Below are positions 32,357 through 40,470 of a stretch of 64,000 nucleotides of DNA, piece by piece. A program made the position numbers and the translations under genes. The DNA lies in contig NZ_FMCW01000002.1 in the NCBI RefSeq assembly GCF_900091595.1, positions 199,337-263,336 on the forward strand. The letters run 5' to 3'. Below the pieces are notes generated by a model. That model made no database searches and had not been told where the DNA came from. It saw nothing but the letters and a program-made list of their open reading frames with translations. Origin of the DNA: Micromonospora haikouensis (GTDB taxonomy: Bacteria; Actinomycetota; Actinomycetes; Mycobacteriales; Micromonosporaceae). Position 1 is the first letter of the stretch, and every line of letters begins with the position of its first letter.

Positions 32357-32719
32357 GTGAGCCTGTCGATCGTGAAGTCGGTTCTTTCCGGTGGTGTCAT
32401 CGAGATCGCCCCGCGCGGTGAGATCGACGTCGACACCGCGTACGAGGTGCGTGAAGCCATCGCCGAGGTGCTCACCAAGGGGCGGCCCGCCCGCATCGAG
32501 CTGAACATGCGTCTCGTCACCTTCATCGACTCGGTCGGCATCAGCGCGATGGTGGCCGGCTTCCAGACCGCCGAGGTCAGCGGGGTGAAGCTGGTCGTCA
32601 CCGAGCCGAGCCGGTTCGTGCACCGGCAGCTCTGGGTGACCGGCCTGCTCGGGCTCTTCGGTGCCCCGGAGCCCTACCTCGCGGGCACGGCCACCCCCGA
32701 GGTGCTGCCCGGCGCCTGA
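32357..32719 (+). CDS. STAS-domain anti-sigma factor antagonist
   Basis: A 120-residue single STAS domain protein of the SpoIIAA/RsbV type. The phosphorylatable serine is Ser59 in FIDSVGISAM. The first strand IEIAPRGEIDVDTAYEVREA is also typical. Unphosphorylated antagonists bind an anti-sigma kinase and free the sigma factor; no kinase or sigma gene is adjacent, so the partner lies elsewhere. GTG start with GTGGAGGTG upstream. A small hairpin lies just before the ribosome-binding site. Confidence 0.9.
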   Translation: MSLSIVKSVLSGGVIEIAPRGEIDVDTAYEVREAIAEVLTKGRPARIELNMRLVTFIDSVGISAMVAGFQTAEVSGVKLVVTEPSRFVHRQLWVTGLLGLFGAPEPYLAGTATPEVLPGA

Positions 32720-32796
32720 CGCGGCCGCCGGCGCTGGTCCACGCGCCGGGGCCTTCGACCCTTCCCCCACGCCCCCGGGTGGGGGACGATCGACGG

Positions 32797-33246
32797 ATGC
32801 CCCGGCGCGACAGCTTCCAGTACTCGGTCCAGGCCCGCTGCTCGCGGGCGGAGGCGGTGGCGCTGCTCAGCGATCCCGCCCGGCAGACCGAGCTGCATCC
32901 GTTGATCACGCGGGTGCGCCGGCTGTCGCCCCGACCGGGCGCCCTGGCCAGCTACGCGATCACCGACCAGCTCGCCGCCGGGCCGGTGCGCTTCGGCGTG
33001 ACGTACCAGGCGGACGTGCTCGTGGTGACCGACGACGAGATCGTCACGGTGGCCCGGCAGCGGCCGGCCACGACGGTGCGTAACCACACCCGGCTGCGCG
33101 ACGAGCCGGACGGCCTCGTCCGCGTCGACGTGGAGATCACCCTGGTCGCACCGACGCCGCTGTTCGCGTACGCCTTCCGGCAGGCCCGCTCGGCGCACCT
33201 CGGGCTGGCCCGCCGGCTCGGCGAGGTGCTCGGCCGGGCGGCGTAG
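32797..33246 (+). CDS. SRPBCC-fold protein
   Basis: A 149-residue protein with the SRPBCC (START-like) fold: FQYSVQARCSRAEAVALLSD at the start, a central strand series (YAITDQLAAGPVRFGVTYQA), and a long C-terminal helix (FAYAFRQARSAHLGLARRLG). This fold holds hydrophobic ligands in a deep cavity. The substrate is unknown. ATG 32797 was chosen over an in-frame GTG 18 bases upstream. Confidence 0.78.
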   Translation: MPRRDSFQYSVQARCSRAEAVALLSDPARQTELHPLITRVRRLSPRPGALASYAITDQLAAGPVRFGVTYQADVLVVTDDEIVTVARQRPATTVRNHTRLRDEPDGLVRVDVEITLVAPTPLFAYAFRQARSAHLGLARRLGEVLGRAA

Positions 33247-33295
33247 CGCCCCGGCGACCGTCCCAACGGGGGCGGGCCGCCGGGGCGGGCGCGGG

Positions 33296-34369
33296 TCAGA
33301 TCACCGACAGGTGCACGTGGTTGGTGTGGTCGCTGGACGGGTCCCCGTTTCCGCCGCTGTACGCCTTCCAGCCGCTGCTGGGCAGCCAGATCTGCTTGAA
33401 CCAGATCACGTACAGCACGGCGAGCCGGTCGGCGTTGCGCACGAAGTACGCCGCCAGGTTGTTGCCGTAGGTGCGGTCCCCGCCGCTGGCCACGCCGCCG
33501 AAGCCGCCCTTCTGCGCGGCGAAGTCGCAGGCCCGGCCCTTCGGGTGCTCGCCGGAGCCGCCGGGCCGGTAGCAGGAGACGTACCGGGTGAAGCCGGCGG
33601 CCTTGGCCTGGTTGAGCGCGTGCAGGGTGCGCGGGGTGATGCAGCCGTTGGCGGGGGTGGGGTCGTTGACGCTGCACGACTCCGCCGGCCAGGAGCCGTC
33701 GGAGTTGCGCTTCGCGGGGGTGGCGTTCGCGCTGGAGGTGCCGCCCGGGCTGGACCCGCCGCCGCTGCTGCTGGCCTTGTTGTTGGCCACGGTCAGCGCC
33801 CGCTCGGCCTGCTCCTTGCGCTTGCCCATCAGCGCGACCTGCTTGCGCTGCTCGCGGATCTCGCCGTCGAGCGCCTGCCGGGTCTTCGTCGCCTCGTCCC
33901 GGGTGGTCAGCAGCTCGCGCAGCGCCCGGTCCTCGTTCGCGGCGATCGTGTCGAGCGCGGCGGCCCGGTCCAGGAACCCCTCGGGGGAGCTGCTGTCGAG
34001 CAGCACCGAGGCGGCGGTGAGCCGGCCCTTCTTGTACGCCACCCCGGCGATCTCGCCGACCTTGGTGCCGCGGGTTACCAGCTCGGCCTCGACCGTCTTG
34101 AGCTGGCCGCCGAGCTGCTGCTGCCGCTTCACCGACCGGTCGAGGGCGGTCTTGGCCTCCAGGTAGCCCTTGCTCGCCGCCTCGAGCTGGGCGCGCAGGG
34201 CGGGCGTGCCGCCCTCCTCGTCGTCGCCGGGTGCGGCGGCGAGCAGGCCGACGGGCGGCGCGGCCCCGGCCGGCGTCACCGGCGCGACCCCGAGGCCGAC
34301 GGCGAGCGTCAGCACCAGCGCCGCCGCCACCCGGGCGGCGAGCCTTCCTACAGGTGCCACTACTGGCAT
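33296..34369 (-). CDS. Secreted coiled-coil peptidoglycan hydrolase-like protein
   Basis: A 357-residue exported protein. After a signal peptide (residues 1-~36), residues 57-195 form a PcsB/CwlO-like coiled coil. A Ser/Gly linker follows, then a C-terminal domain with CYRPGGSGEHPKGRACDF and a final HTNHVHLSVI. His275, Asp282 and His353 are arranged as the zinc ligands of D-Ala-D-Ala metallopeptidase-fold domains. It probably cleaves or remodels cell-wall peptides outside the membrane, with the coiled coil acting as a regulator. A c-di-AMP riboswitch lies in its leader, matching the known control of cell-wall hydrolases by that element in actinobacteria. GGAAGGA precedes the ATG. Confidence 0.85.
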   Translation of the reverse strand: MPVVAPVGRLAARVAAALVLTLAVGLGVAPVTPAGAAPPVGLLAAAPGDDEEGGTPALRAQLEAASKGYLEAKTALDRSVKRQQQLGGQLKTVEAELVTRGTKVGEIAGVAYKKGRLTAASVLLDSSSPEGFLDRAAALDTIAANEDRALRELLTTRDEATKTRQALDGEIREQRKQVALMGKRKEQAERALTVANNKASSSGGGSSPGGTSSANATPAKRNSDGSWPAESCSVNDPTPANGCITPRTLHALNQAKAAGFTRYVSCYRPGGSGEHPKGRACDFAAQKGGFGGVASGGDRTYGNNLAAYFVRNADRLAVLYVIWFKQIWLPSSGWKAYSGGNGDPSSDHTNHVHLSVI

Positions 34370-34387
34370 ATGCGTGTCCTTCCGTCA

Positions 34388-34498
34388 GCCGCCGACCGGG
34401 TTAGCTGACGGGTTCGGGACGGAAGATCCCTACCGCTGGAGCGGATGCACCCCACAAACATGGTTCCCCGGCTCGCCCGCAGGCGATTAGGCGGCGGC
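34388..34498 (-). promoter_or_regulatory. c-di-AMP riboswitch (ydaO-yuaA class)
   Basis: On the minus strand the leader of the peptidoglycan-hydrolase gene contains the conserved blocks of this class in order: CCTAATCGCC, GCCGGGGAACCATG, GGGGTGCATCC, GCGGTAGGG, and TCCCGAACCCGTCAGCTAAC. The outer stem GCCGCC/GGCGGC closes the structure. ydaO elements bind cyclic di-AMP and usually switch off expression of wall hydrolases or potassium transporters at high ligand. It ends about 20 nt before the start codon, close enough to influence both termination and translation. Confidence 0.93.
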
Positions 34499-34656
34499 CA
34501 CCACAGGCGCCGGAGGGCGCCGCCCGGCGATGGCCGGGGCCGAGCCTACCGGTGCGCGTGGGACCAGCGCTGCTTCCGTGACGGAGGGTACGCGGATGAA
34601 GCCTGTCAAGTCAGTCATTCGGCCACGAATGTCGCGAAAATTGATGAGCCTCGGTC

Positions 34657-35577
34657 TCACCAGCCGGCCGGCCCGCAGCCGTCGCGGGCGGCTCCCGGCT
34701 CGACCTGCAAGGTGGCGTGCTCGATGTGGAAGTCCTCGTGCAGGGCGGTGCGGGCGGCGGTCAGCACCGCGCCGACCTCCGCGCCGGGCGCCATGGTCAG
34801 GTGGGCCGAGGCGACCTCCATGCCGGAGGTCAGCGTCCAGACGTGCAGGTCGTGCACCTCGACCACGCCGGGCACGGCGGCCAGCCGGTCGTGCACGGCG
34901 GTCACCTGGAGGTGCTCCGGCGCGGCCTGCACCAGGATGCGCACCGCGGCCCGCCCGAGCCGCCAGGTGCGGGGCAGGATGAACACGCCGATCGCGACGG
35001 CCACCGCCGGGTCCGCCCACCACCAGCCGGTGGCCATGATCAGCGCCGCCGCGCCGATCACGCCGACCGACCCGAGCAGGTCGCCCAGCACCTCCAGGTA
35101 CGCCCCGCGCAGGTTGATGCTCTCCTTCGCCCCGCTGCGCAGCAGGGCGAACGCGGCGACGTTGGCGAGCAGGCCCAGCACCGCCACCACGAGCATCGGG
35201 CCGGTGGTGACCTCGGGCGGGTCGCCGAAGCGGCGGACGGCCTCGACGAGGACGTAGACGGCGACGCCGCTGAGCAGCAGGGCGTTGCCGAGCGCGGCGA
35301 GCACCTCCAGCCGGTAGAGCCCGAACGTGCGCTGCGGGTCGGCGGTGGCCCGGCGGGTGGCGGTGATCGCGGCGAGCGCCATGCCGATGCCGAGCACGTC
35401 GGTGAACATGTGCCCGGCGTCGGAGAGCAGCGCGAGCGAGCCGGTGCCGAGCGCGGTCACCGCCTCGACGATCATCAGCGCGGCGAGCAGCGCGAACGCC
35501 GCCCAGAGCCGCCCCGAGTGGCGGTCCGCCGCGTTCGCCGCCCCGTGGTGGTGGTCATGACCTGCGCCCACGCCCAC
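34657..35577 (-). CDS. CDF-family cation efflux protein (CzcD/ZitB-like)
   Basis: A 306-residue metal exporter with a histidine-rich start (GHDHHHG), six membrane helices and a C-terminal cytosolic domain (VHDLHVWTLTSGMEVASAHL). Metal-site residues appear in LLSDAGHMFTD (helix 2) and YLEVLGDLLGS (helix 5), the HxxxD/DxxxD-type pairs of zinc transporters. It expels Zn(II) or related ions in exchange for protons. The start is one of two GTG codons six bases apart. The promoter just upstream has a palindrome in its spacer, suggesting control by an ArsR/SmtB-type metal sensor encoded elsewhere. Confidence 0.92.
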   Translation of the reverse strand: MGVGAGHDHHHGAANAADRHSGRLWAAFALLAALMIVEAVTALGTGSLALLSDAGHMFTDVLGIGMALAAITATRRATADPQRTFGLYRLEVLAALGNALLLSGVAVYVLVEAVRRFGDPPEVTTGPMLVVAVLGLLANVAAFALLRSGAKESINLRGAYLEVLGDLLGSVGVIGAAALIMATGWWWADPAVAVAIGVFILPRTWRLGRAAVRILVQAAPEHLQVTAVHDRLAAVPGVVEVHDLHVWTLTSGMEVASAHLTMAPGAEVGAVLTAARTALHEDFHIEHATLQVEPGAARDGCGPAGW

Positions 35578-35606
35578 ACCCTCCGTCCGTGATCCCCGCC
35601 CGGCTC

Positions 35607-35635
35607 AATCTATGCTCACATCGCAATATGTGCAA
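35607..35635 (-). promoter_or_regulatory. Promoter of the CDF gene with candidate operator
   Basis: On the minus strand TTGCAC (35635-35630), a 17-bp spacer and TAGATT (35612-35607) form a good housekeeping promoter. The spacer contains an imperfect inverted repeat, TGCACAT..ATGTGAGCA, the size and place expected for an ArsR/SmtB metal-sensor operator. The region is unusually A+T-rich for this genome. Confidence 0.6.
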
Positions 35636-35677
35636 GTGATCGACAGCGGTCCGGCCGGGGAACGGCCGGGCGCCGGA

Positions 35678-37795
35678 TCAGCCCGTGGGTTCGACGGTGA
35701 CGAGGCGCTGGGTCGCCCGGGACAGCGCCACGTACAGCGTCCGCACGCCCGACCCCGGGTCGGCCCGGATCTCGCCCGGGGCGACCAGCACCACCCCGTC
35801 GTACTCCATGCCCTTGGCCTGGAGGCTGGTCACCACCTGCAGGCGCGGCGCGGCCCGGCCCGCCAGCCAGCCCGCCACCTCGTCGCGGCGCGGCACCGGC
35901 GTGATCACCCCGACCGTGCCCTCCACCTCGCCGAGCAGGTCGCCGACCGCCGCGACGGTCGCCGCCTCCAGCTCGGCCGCCGGCACGGTCAGCTCGACCG
36001 GGGCCACGCCGGTGGACCGCACCGCCCGGGGCAGCGCCAGGTCCGGGTAGAGCCGGCGGATCTCCGCCGCCGCCACCGCGAAGATCTCCGCCGAGTTGCG
36101 GTAGTTGGTGGTCAGCTCGAACTGGTGCCGCCGCCGCCGGCCCAGGGCCGCGTCCCGGGCCCGGGTCAGCTCCTCCGGGTCGCCCGTCCACGCGGTCTGC
36201 GCCGGGTCGCCCACCACCGTCCAGGACGCCAACCGGCCGCGCCGGCCGATCATCCGCCACTGCATCGGCGACACGTCCTGCGCCTCGTCGACCACCACGT
36301 GCGCGAAGTCGCGGTAGTCCTCCGGCCGCTCCCGGGCTGCCTCCCGCGCCGCGCGCTGCCGGTCGGCATGCGTGCTCAGCTCGCGTACGCCCCCGGCGAG
36401 CTGGAACGGGTCGCGCTTCGCCCGCTTCGGCTGCAGCGGCTTGCCCAGCAGCGCGTCCAGCTCGTCGAGCAGGGCGACGTCGGCGATCGTGAGCCCCTCG
36501 ACGTCCAGCGCCCGGTACGCCTCGACGAGCAGGCCCACCTCCGCCCGGGACAGGACCCCGGCGGCGTATCGCCGCAGCCGGTCCGGGCGGGCCAGCCAGC
36601 CCAGCACGTGCCGGGGGTGCAGCCGCGGCCACCACGCCTTGAGGAACTCGCGGAACTCGGGCCGCTCGGCGATCTCGTCCTCGAACGCGCGCTGCTCCGG
36701 CAGCCGGCCGATGCCCAGCCGCCGGGCCTGCGCCCACAGCGCCGCGAACACCCCGTCGAAGCCCGCCCGGCGAGACTCGTTGCGGCGGGCCCCCCGGCCC
36801 AGCGCCCGGTCCCGGATGCCGTCGAGCTCCCGGCGGTCGAGCCGCAGCAGCTCACCCCGGTAGAGCAGGCGCAACTCGCCCGGCCCGCCCGGCACCGCGT
36901 CCCGCACCGCCCGCTCCAGCACCCGGCGCATCCGCAGGGAACCCTTCACCGCCGCCACCTCCGGCGGGTCGGTGCGCGTCGCGCCCATCCCCGGGAACAT
37001 CGACCCCAGCGAGCGCAACGTCGCCGTCTCCTCGCCCAGCGACGGCAGCACCGAGGCGATGTACTCCACGAACACCGCCGACGGGCCCACCACCAGGATG
37101 CCGCCGCCCGCGTAGCGGCTGCGGTCCGAATAGAGCAGGTACGCCGCCCGGTGCAGGGCCACCGCCGTCTTGCCCGTGCCCGGCCCGCCCGAGACGATCG
37201 TGACCCCGGAGGCGGGGGAGCGGATCGCCTCGTCCTGCTCGCGCTGGATGGTGGCCACGATGTCCCGCATCCCCCGGCCCGTGGCCCGGGACAGGGTCGC
37301 CAGCAGCCCGCCGTCGCCCACCACCGCCATGTCCGGCGGGGCCGCCGCCGGATCCAGCAGGTCGTCCTCGATCCGGGTCACCCGCTCCGCCGACGAGGAG
37401 ATCGTGCGCCGCCGCACCACGCCCAGCGGCTGGGCGGGCGTCGCCTGGTAGAAGGCGGCGGCGGCCGGGGCCCGCCAGTCCACGACCAGGGTCTCGGCGT
37501 CCTCGCCGCGCACCCCGAGCCGCCCCACGTGCAGCACCTGCCCCTCGCGCAGGTCCAGCCGGCCGAAGACCAGCCCCTCGTGCTCGGCGTCGAGCACGTG
37601 CCGGCGCTGGGCGGCGTGGAAGACCATCGCGTCCCGCTCGACGAGCGCCCCGAAGTTGCCCACCCGGGCCAGGCGGTAGCCGTCCTTCTCGGCCTGCGCG
37701 GCGAAGCGGCGCAGCTCGGCGAGGCGGGCGTACACCCGGTCGAGGTGCCGCTGCTCGGCGGCGATCTCCTGCTCCAGGGTCGTGCGGTCGGTCAA
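35678..37795 (-). CDS. HelD-like superfamily I helicase / RNA polymerase recycling ATPase
   Basis: A 705-residue protein. An N-terminal antiparallel coiled coil (TTLEQEIAAEQRHLDRVYAR) is followed by SF1 helicase motifs: Walker A SGGPGTGKTAVALHRA, Walker B VVVDEAQDVSPMQW, then VVGDPAQTAW, TTNYRNSAEIF, LQAKGMEYDGV and TLYVALSRATQ. The N-terminal arm and lack of a 1B DNA-binding region match HelD, which rescues stalled RNA polymerase. The start is a TTG preceded by GAGGAG at eight bases; no ATG or GTG fits better. Some actinobacterial HelD proteins confer rifamycin tolerance; this is family knowledge, not shown here. Confidence 0.9.
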   Translation of the reverse strand: MTDRTTLEQEIAAEQRHLDRVYARLAELRRFAAQAEKDGYRLARVGNFGALVERDAMVFHAAQRRHVLDAEHEGLVFGRLDLREGQVLHVGRLGVRGEDAETLVVDWRAPAAAAFYQATPAQPLGVVRRRTISSSAERVTRIEDDLLDPAAAPPDMAVVGDGGLLATLSRATGRGMRDIVATIQREQDEAIRSPASGVTIVSGGPGTGKTAVALHRAAYLLYSDRSRYAGGGILVVGPSAVFVEYIASVLPSLGEETATLRSLGSMFPGMGATRTDPPEVAAVKGSLRMRRVLERAVRDAVPGGPGELRLLYRGELLRLDRRELDGIRDRALGRGARRNESRRAGFDGVFAALWAQARRLGIGRLPEQRAFEDEIAERPEFREFLKAWWPRLHPRHVLGWLARPDRLRRYAAGVLSRAEVGLLVEAYRALDVEGLTIADVALLDELDALLGKPLQPKRAKRDPFQLAGGVRELSTHADRQRAAREAARERPEDYRDFAHVVVDEAQDVSPMQWRMIGRRGRLASWTVVGDPAQTAWTGDPEELTRARDAALGRRRRHQFELTTNYRNSAEIFAVAAAEIRRLYPDLALPRAVRSTGVAPVELTVPAAELEAATVAAVGDLLGEVEGTVGVITPVPRRDEVAGWLAGRAAPRLQVVTSLQAKGMEYDGVVLVAPGEIRADPGSGVRTLYVALSRATQRLVTVEPTG

Positions 37796-37999
37796 CGTAC
37801 GGGCTCCTCGCAGACGGCGGCGTCGGCCGCGCCAGGGGCGCGGCGGCGCGCCGGGGTGACCGGGTGAGGGTACGGCCAGCAGCCGACGGCTTCGCGGGGC
37901 CATGCCGCCGCCGCGATCCACCCCACGTCCCGGGCGGCCGGCGCGGGTCCCCCGGTCGGCGCCGCCGCGGCCCCGGTCAGGCCCCGTCGGGGCCCCCGG

Positions 38000-38923
38000 T
38001 CAGCGCGGCGCGGACGCCTCCGGCGCGCCCGCCAGCACCCGGCCCAGCACCCCGGCCAGGGCCGCGTTCACCTGCTCGGGCCGCTCCATCATCAGCATGT
38101 GCCCGGCGCCCGGGCAGACCGTCAGCTCCGTCGCCGGCAGGGCCGCCGCGATCGACTCGGCGCACGGCGGCGGGGTGAGCCGGTCCCGGTCGCCGACCAG
38201 CGCCGCCGCCGGCAGGCGGGCCAGTGCCGCGAGGGTGTCCAGCCGGTGCTGGGCCCCGATCGACGCCCGGAACCCGCCGATCGAGCGCAGCGTGGCCCGG
38301 GCCACCGCCGAGGTGACCAGCCGGATGTCGGTCGGGTCGCAGCGGTCGCCGAAGAGCATCCAGCGGATGCTGGGCCGCAGGGCGCGCAGCAGCGCCCGGG
38401 GCGGACGCCACGCGCCGCAGCGGGCCAGCACCCCCGCGCCGGTGGTCTCGGCCAGCCGGATCAGCCGGGCGATGCGGGGGGAGAGGCCGTAGACGGTGTG
38501 GGTGTGCCCCTCGGCGGTGGTCGAGACGAACACGAGCCCCGCCGTGCGGGCGGCGAAGTGGCCGGGGTGCCGGTGCGCGTACTCCATGATCGTCATGCCG
38601 CCCATCGAGTGCCCGACCAGCACCACCGGCCCGGCCGGCGCGACGGCGTCGAGCACGGCGGCCAGGTCGTCGCCGAGCTGGGCCAGGGTGGCGGTGCGCA
38701 GCGCCATGCAGCCGGACCGGCCGTGCCCCCGGGCGTCGTACGTGACCACCCGGACCCGGTCGCCGAAGCGCTCGCGCAGCTCGGCGAGCTGCCGGTGCCA
38801 GCTGCGCCCGTCCAGCGTCCAGCCGTGCAGCAGGACGGCGGTGACCTCGGCGTCGGCCGGCCCGGACGTCTCGACGTGCAGGCGCACGTCGTCCGTGAGC
38901 CGCACCTCCACGTGTTCCGGCAT
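38000..38923 (-). CDS. Alpha/beta hydrolase
   Basis: A 307-residue hydrolase: oxyanion motif LLHGWTLDGRSW, DARGHGRSG, nucleophile elbow VGHSMGGMTIM, acid in VGDRDRLTP and histidine in GAGHMLMMERP. There is no export signal. The substrate cannot be told; sequence style resembles non-heme peroxidase or ester hydrolase members. GGGGAGGCGGCG precedes the ATG. Palindrome E5 lies upstream. Confidence 0.9.
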   Translation of the reverse strand: MPEHVEVRLTDDVRLHVETSGPADAEVTAVLLHGWTLDGRSWHRQLAELRERFGDRVRVVTYDARGHGRSGCMALRTATLAQLGDDLAAVLDAVAPAGPVVLVGHSMGGMTIMEYAHRHPGHFAARTAGLVFVSTTAEGHTHTVYGLSPRIARLIRLAETTGAGVLARCGAWRPPRALLRALRPSIRWMLFGDRCDPTDIRLVTSAVARATLRSIGGFRASIGAQHRLDTLAALARLPAAALVGDRDRLTPPPCAESIAAALPATELTVCPGAGHMLMMERPEQVNAALAGVLGRVLAGAPEASAPR

Positions 38924-39015
38924 CGCCGCCTCCCCTCGGGCCGCCACGGAAACTTCACCGCCGGGTGACCCAGCAGTAACAAACCGACTACCCGCCATGA
39001 CACCACGCCAACCCT

Positions 39016-39072
39016 GTGCAAGGAAGGGCCCCTTCTTAACGCCTGCGGTAGAGAAGGGTCCCCTTCTCACCT
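39016..39072. repeat. GGGCCC-armed extragenic palindrome, copy E5
   Basis: Reads TGCAAGGAAGGGCCCCTTCT, TAACGCCTGCGGTAGAG, AAGGGTCCCCTTCTCACC. It lies between the alpha/beta hydrolase start and the terminator of the next minus-strand gene. Confidence 0.85.
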
Positions 39073-39107
39073 TCGACGGCCCGGAGCGCGGGGCGGGGCG
39101 CAGACGG

Positions 39108-39142
39108 CGAACCGCCCGCCGGGTGGCCCGGCGGGCGGTTCG
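39108..39142 (-). terminator. Strong hairpin terminator
   Basis: CGAACCGCCCGCCGGG and its exact complement, 16 nt each, around a TGG loop. It lies 44 bases downstream of the stop of the minus-strand hypothetical gene that ends at 39186. Confidence 0.8.
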
Positions 39143-39185
39143 AGGTGGCGCAGGTGAAGCGGTCGAGCGGGTGTCGCGGGCGGGC

Positions 39186-39515
39186 TCAGCCGCCGAAGAC
39201 ACCGGCCTCGGCGAGGCGCTTCTCGGTGGCGTCCCAGCCGTGGTCGGGAAGGGCGGCCGCGAGGCTGTTCAGCTCGGCCCGGATCTTGGCGGCGTGGCCG
39301 GCGGCGGCCAGCACCCGGATCTCCTCGACGAAGGCGTCGGAGTCGGTGCGCAGGTGCGCGGTCTTGCCGTTGGTCAGGTTCCGCACGTAGGCGTGCTTGC
39401 CGCCGTTGAGCGGGATCAGGTACTTGAACTCGCCCAGCACGCTGAGGGCCCCACCCTGGCCAGCCTGGCCGGCCCGGACTGACGCGCGCGCGGTCTTAGA
39501 GGTGTTGCTCGCCAC
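39186..39515 (-). CDS. Conserved-looking hypothetical protein
   Basis: A 109-residue soluble protein. A Ser/Thr/Gly-rich start is followed by LGEFKYLIPLNGGKHAYVRN, LTNGKTAHLRTDSDAFVEEI and a helical end (ALPDHGWDATEKRLAEAGVF). The GTG start is chosen by AAGGAG eight bases upstream. No export signal or membrane segment. Codon use is normal for the genome and a strong terminator follows, so it is probably expressed. No family recognised. Confidence 0.7.
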   Translation of the reverse strand: MASNTSKTARASVRAGQAGQGGALSVLGEFKYLIPLNGGKHAYVRNLTNGKTAHLRTDSDAFVEEIRVLAAAGHAAKIRAELNSLAAALPDHGWDATEKRLAEAGVFGG

Positions 39516-39840
39516 GGAGGTACTCCTTGGAGACGTACGGGAGGACGGGGAACGTCCGGGGGCTGTGACGGGGGACGCCCGGGAAGAGCCTCGCCCCGCC
39601 GAAGATGTGCGCGGCACAAGCCGCCGAGAGAACTGTACACGACCACGATGCCTGGCTGGTCACCGCGACTGTCGGAGGGCACAACCGAGGCCGCCGGCCC
39701 GGCATTCCGTCCCCGTCCGGGGCGGCGAATTTTCCGATTCCCTGGCGCACCATCCGTCCCACCAGTCATCATGTGTTTCAACAGCCACTCGGGTGTCGAG
39801 GTCGTAGGGGAAGACGCACCTCGCTCTCCGGGAGGTCACC
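39516..39840. other. Intergenic region between divergent genes
   Basis: A gap of 325 bp without a supported gene. GAACTGTACACGACCACG near 39632 and CGAATTTTCCGATTCCC near 39726 are the only clearly A+T-richer spots and may be promoters of the two divergent genes. Confidence 0.35.
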
Positions 39841-40332
39841 GTGCCAACGCGTGGCGTCGTATACGTCCACTCGACCCCGCTCGCCGTGTGCTCACACGTC
39901 GAGTGGGCGATCGCGCGCGTCCTTGCCGCGCCGGTCAACCTGCAGTGGACGGCCCAGCCCGTCGATCCCGGCGCCCGCCGTGCCGAGTGCGGGTGGACCG
40001 GTCGCCCGGGGACGGGCGCCGAGCTGGCTGCTGCCCTCCGGCAGTGGCCCATGATCCGTTTCGAGGTGACCGAGGAACCGAGCGCGGGCGTCGACGGCGA
40101 ACGCTTCATGTACGTTCCGGGGCGGGGCCTGTTCCGGGCCACCGTCGGCGCGGCCGGCGACATCCAGCTCGGCGAGGACCGGCTGCGCGGCATCATGGCC
40201 GCCGCGCGGGCCCCCGAGGCCCTCGCGCACGCGCTCGACAAGGCGCTCGGCACGGCCTGGGACGCCGAGCTGGAGCCCTACCGGTACGCGGGCGACGGCG
40301 CGCCGGTGACGCTGCTCACCCGCGTCGGCTGA
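39841..40332 (+). CDS. DUF3145 family protein
   Basis: A 163-residue protein of the actinobacteria-specific DUF3145 family. It begins TRGVVYVHSTPLAVCSHVEW and contains RFEVTEEPSAGVDGERFMYV and LEPYRYAGDGAPVTLLTRVG, all recognisable parts of the family. Function is unknown; the family is widespread and single-copy in actinomycetes. GTG start preceded by GGGAGGTC. Confidence 0.85.
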   Translation: MPTRGVVYVHSTPLAVCSHVEWAIARVLAAPVNLQWTAQPVDPGARRAECGWTGRPGTGAELAAALRQWPMIRFEVTEEPSAGVDGERFMYVPGRGLFRATVGAAGDIQLGEDRLRGIMAAARAPEALAHALDKALGTAWDAELEPYRYAGDGAPVTLLTRVG

Positions 40333-40470
40333 GGGCCGCCCCCTCCAGCGCCGCCCGGATGTGGCCGATCACCCCGGCCGCCTCCCCGCCCGGATGCGGC
40401 CGGTCACCCCCGGTGTCGGCGCGGCGGCTTGACCGGGCCGAGTTGCCCCGATAAGGGGTGAACTGGTGGG

